Source of the DNA: JACVRM01 sp046262315
GTDB lineage: Bacteria > Actinomycetota > Thermoleophilia > Gaiellales > Gaiellaceae
Reading direction: 5' to 3'
Length of the DNA stretch: 13,619 nt
Assembly: GCA_046262315.1 (NCBI GenBank)
Contig: JBHEMZ010000070.1
Coordinates: 1 to 13,619, forward strand
Of the stretch, positions 13,179 to 13,619 are shown piece after piece. Position numbers and translations under genes: made by a program. The notes beneath the pieces were generated by a model. That model was not told where the DNA came from and ran no database searches. It worked only from the letters and a program-made list of their open reading frames with translations. Within the stretch, counting starts at the first letter, position 1. The number at the start of each line of letters is the position of its first letter.

Positions 13179-13248
13179 CCCTCCTCATCATGAACGTGGG
13201 GGAGGGGGTGGATTTCATGCGGGAGCCGGCGTAGCCGTGCCCGTTTGC
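13179..13248. repeat. Imperfect copy of the 7512-7579 locus
   Basis: CCCTCC (13179-13184), GGGAGGGGG, CATGC, GCGTAGCC and TGCC align in order and spacing with 7512-7579, with one or two single-base gaps. CCCTCC and GGAGGG can pair in both. The T-arm-like repeat that precedes this block at 7483 is not present here; the winged-helix-like ORF starts there instead. Confidence 0.55.
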
Positions 13249-13284
13249 TTGTTTCGGCCGTTGGGAGTTTCTGTGTTTGCGCAG

Positions 13285-13305
13285 TGGTGCGACCCTGGTG
13301 CGACC
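13285..13305. repeat. Phased TGGTGCGACC pair
   Basis: TGGTGCGACC occurs at 13285-13294 and 13296-13305 (11-bp period), about 40 bp after the imperfect locus copy. The rest of 13306-13513 shows no gene or clear site. Confidence 0.65.
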
Positions 13306-13513
13306 TCACCAGGGCGGGCGGGGCGGCTCCAGCGCGGGAAACGGACTCTGGCCCGCCTGGCTGCGCCGGCCTGTCGGCAACGCATTGCCGCGAGCGCCCG
13401 CGGCCTCCGCCCGTCGGCGCTGGGGCCGCGCTCCGTGCCTGAGACAACCCGGCGAACGTTTCGGCGCTCGCGCGTCGCGGCCTTAGTGCTCCCGGCCGTA
13501 AGTTCGCTCACCG

Positions 13514-13619
13514 TCACGCGGCCAGCTGGAGCTGAGGCTTGTGCGCTGCGATGCGCGCGAGCAGGGCGGCGAGGTCGTCGCGGGTGAAGCGCCAGTCGAA
13601 CGGCTCGGCGATCTCGTTC
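13514..13619 (-). CDS. IS630-like transposase, C-terminal end (partial)
   Basis: The last 34 codons read NEIAEPFDWRFTRDDLAALL then ARIAAHKPQLQLAA and TGA at 13514-13516. The NEIA-PF-W-FTR...L ending is characteristic of IS630-family DDE transposases. The catalytic domain lies beyond the right edge of the window, so integrity cannot be judged. The element end should lie within tens of bases left of 13514; I could not identify its terminal repeat. The assignment rests on the C-terminal signature only. Confidence 0.65.
   Translation of the reverse strand, partial: NEIAEPFDWRFTRDDLAALLARIAAHKPQLQLAA

Noticed and set aside
13175..13447. Long N-terminal extension of the winged-helix-like ORF to 13447
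   Set aside because: It translates the phased repeat pair and the block shared with 7512-7579, has basic low-complexity composition, and lacks a ribosome site at the upstream start.

Overview
The window is GC-rich throughout. Its GTG starts, its cyclase-ATPase-TPR regulator with a zinc ribbon, and its small cupin, VOC and RibD_C-type enzymes suggest a high-GC actinobacterium. A soil Thermoleophilia/Gaiellales-like lineage is my best guess, but that is an inference from gene content and not a demonstrated placement.

Layout. Bases 1-2456 hold small chromosomal genes: a frameshifted VOC/glyoxalase-like gene (-), a LysE/RhtB exporter (-), a cupin protein (+), a VapC-like PIN protein (+) and a decayed histidine-kinase C-terminus (+). 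Bases 2457-2999 have no gene but carry a sequence resembling the 3' end of a tRNA, plus short tandem repeats. Bases 3000-6452 (-) are one intact 1150-codon adenylate cyclase / STAND-ATPase / TPR regulator. A broken cupin gene and the C-terminal tip of a tyrosine recombinase follow, ending beside a second perfect copy (27 bp) of the tRNA-3'-like sequence. The 4.8 kb from 2653 to 7509 therefore looks like an old integrated element with its integrase remnant at the right edge.

Bases 7510-8980 contain a terminator, another phased repeat pair, and a serine hydrolase gene (-). That gene lies between two copies of a different site: an 18-bp repeat followed by a hairpin whose stem sequence differs between copies but still pairs. 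Bases 8991-9615 are a dihydrofolate-reductase-family (RibD_C) gene split into two pieces in opposite orientations. Further right are a GNAT acetyltransferase (-), an apparently complete IS110-family transposase (-) with a non-coding leader that may encode its bridge RNA, and two more RibD_C-type genes in tail-to-tail collision, both damaged. Then come fragments of an HTH protein and a cupin, a small winged-helix-like ORF, and the C-terminal end of an IS630-like transposase at the window edge.

The long genes (cyclase, IS110, serine hydrolase, exporter) are intact, while many small genes between them are frameshifted, truncated or inverted. This argues for real gene decay around recombination sites more than for uniform sequencing error, but read-level checking is needed to separate the two. 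The most interesting thread is the set of recombination-site-like elements: tRNA-3'-like cores, adjacent hairpins, and pairs of identical 7-10-mers phased at about 11 bp. They recur beside nearly every module boundary from 2.6 to 13.3 kb.
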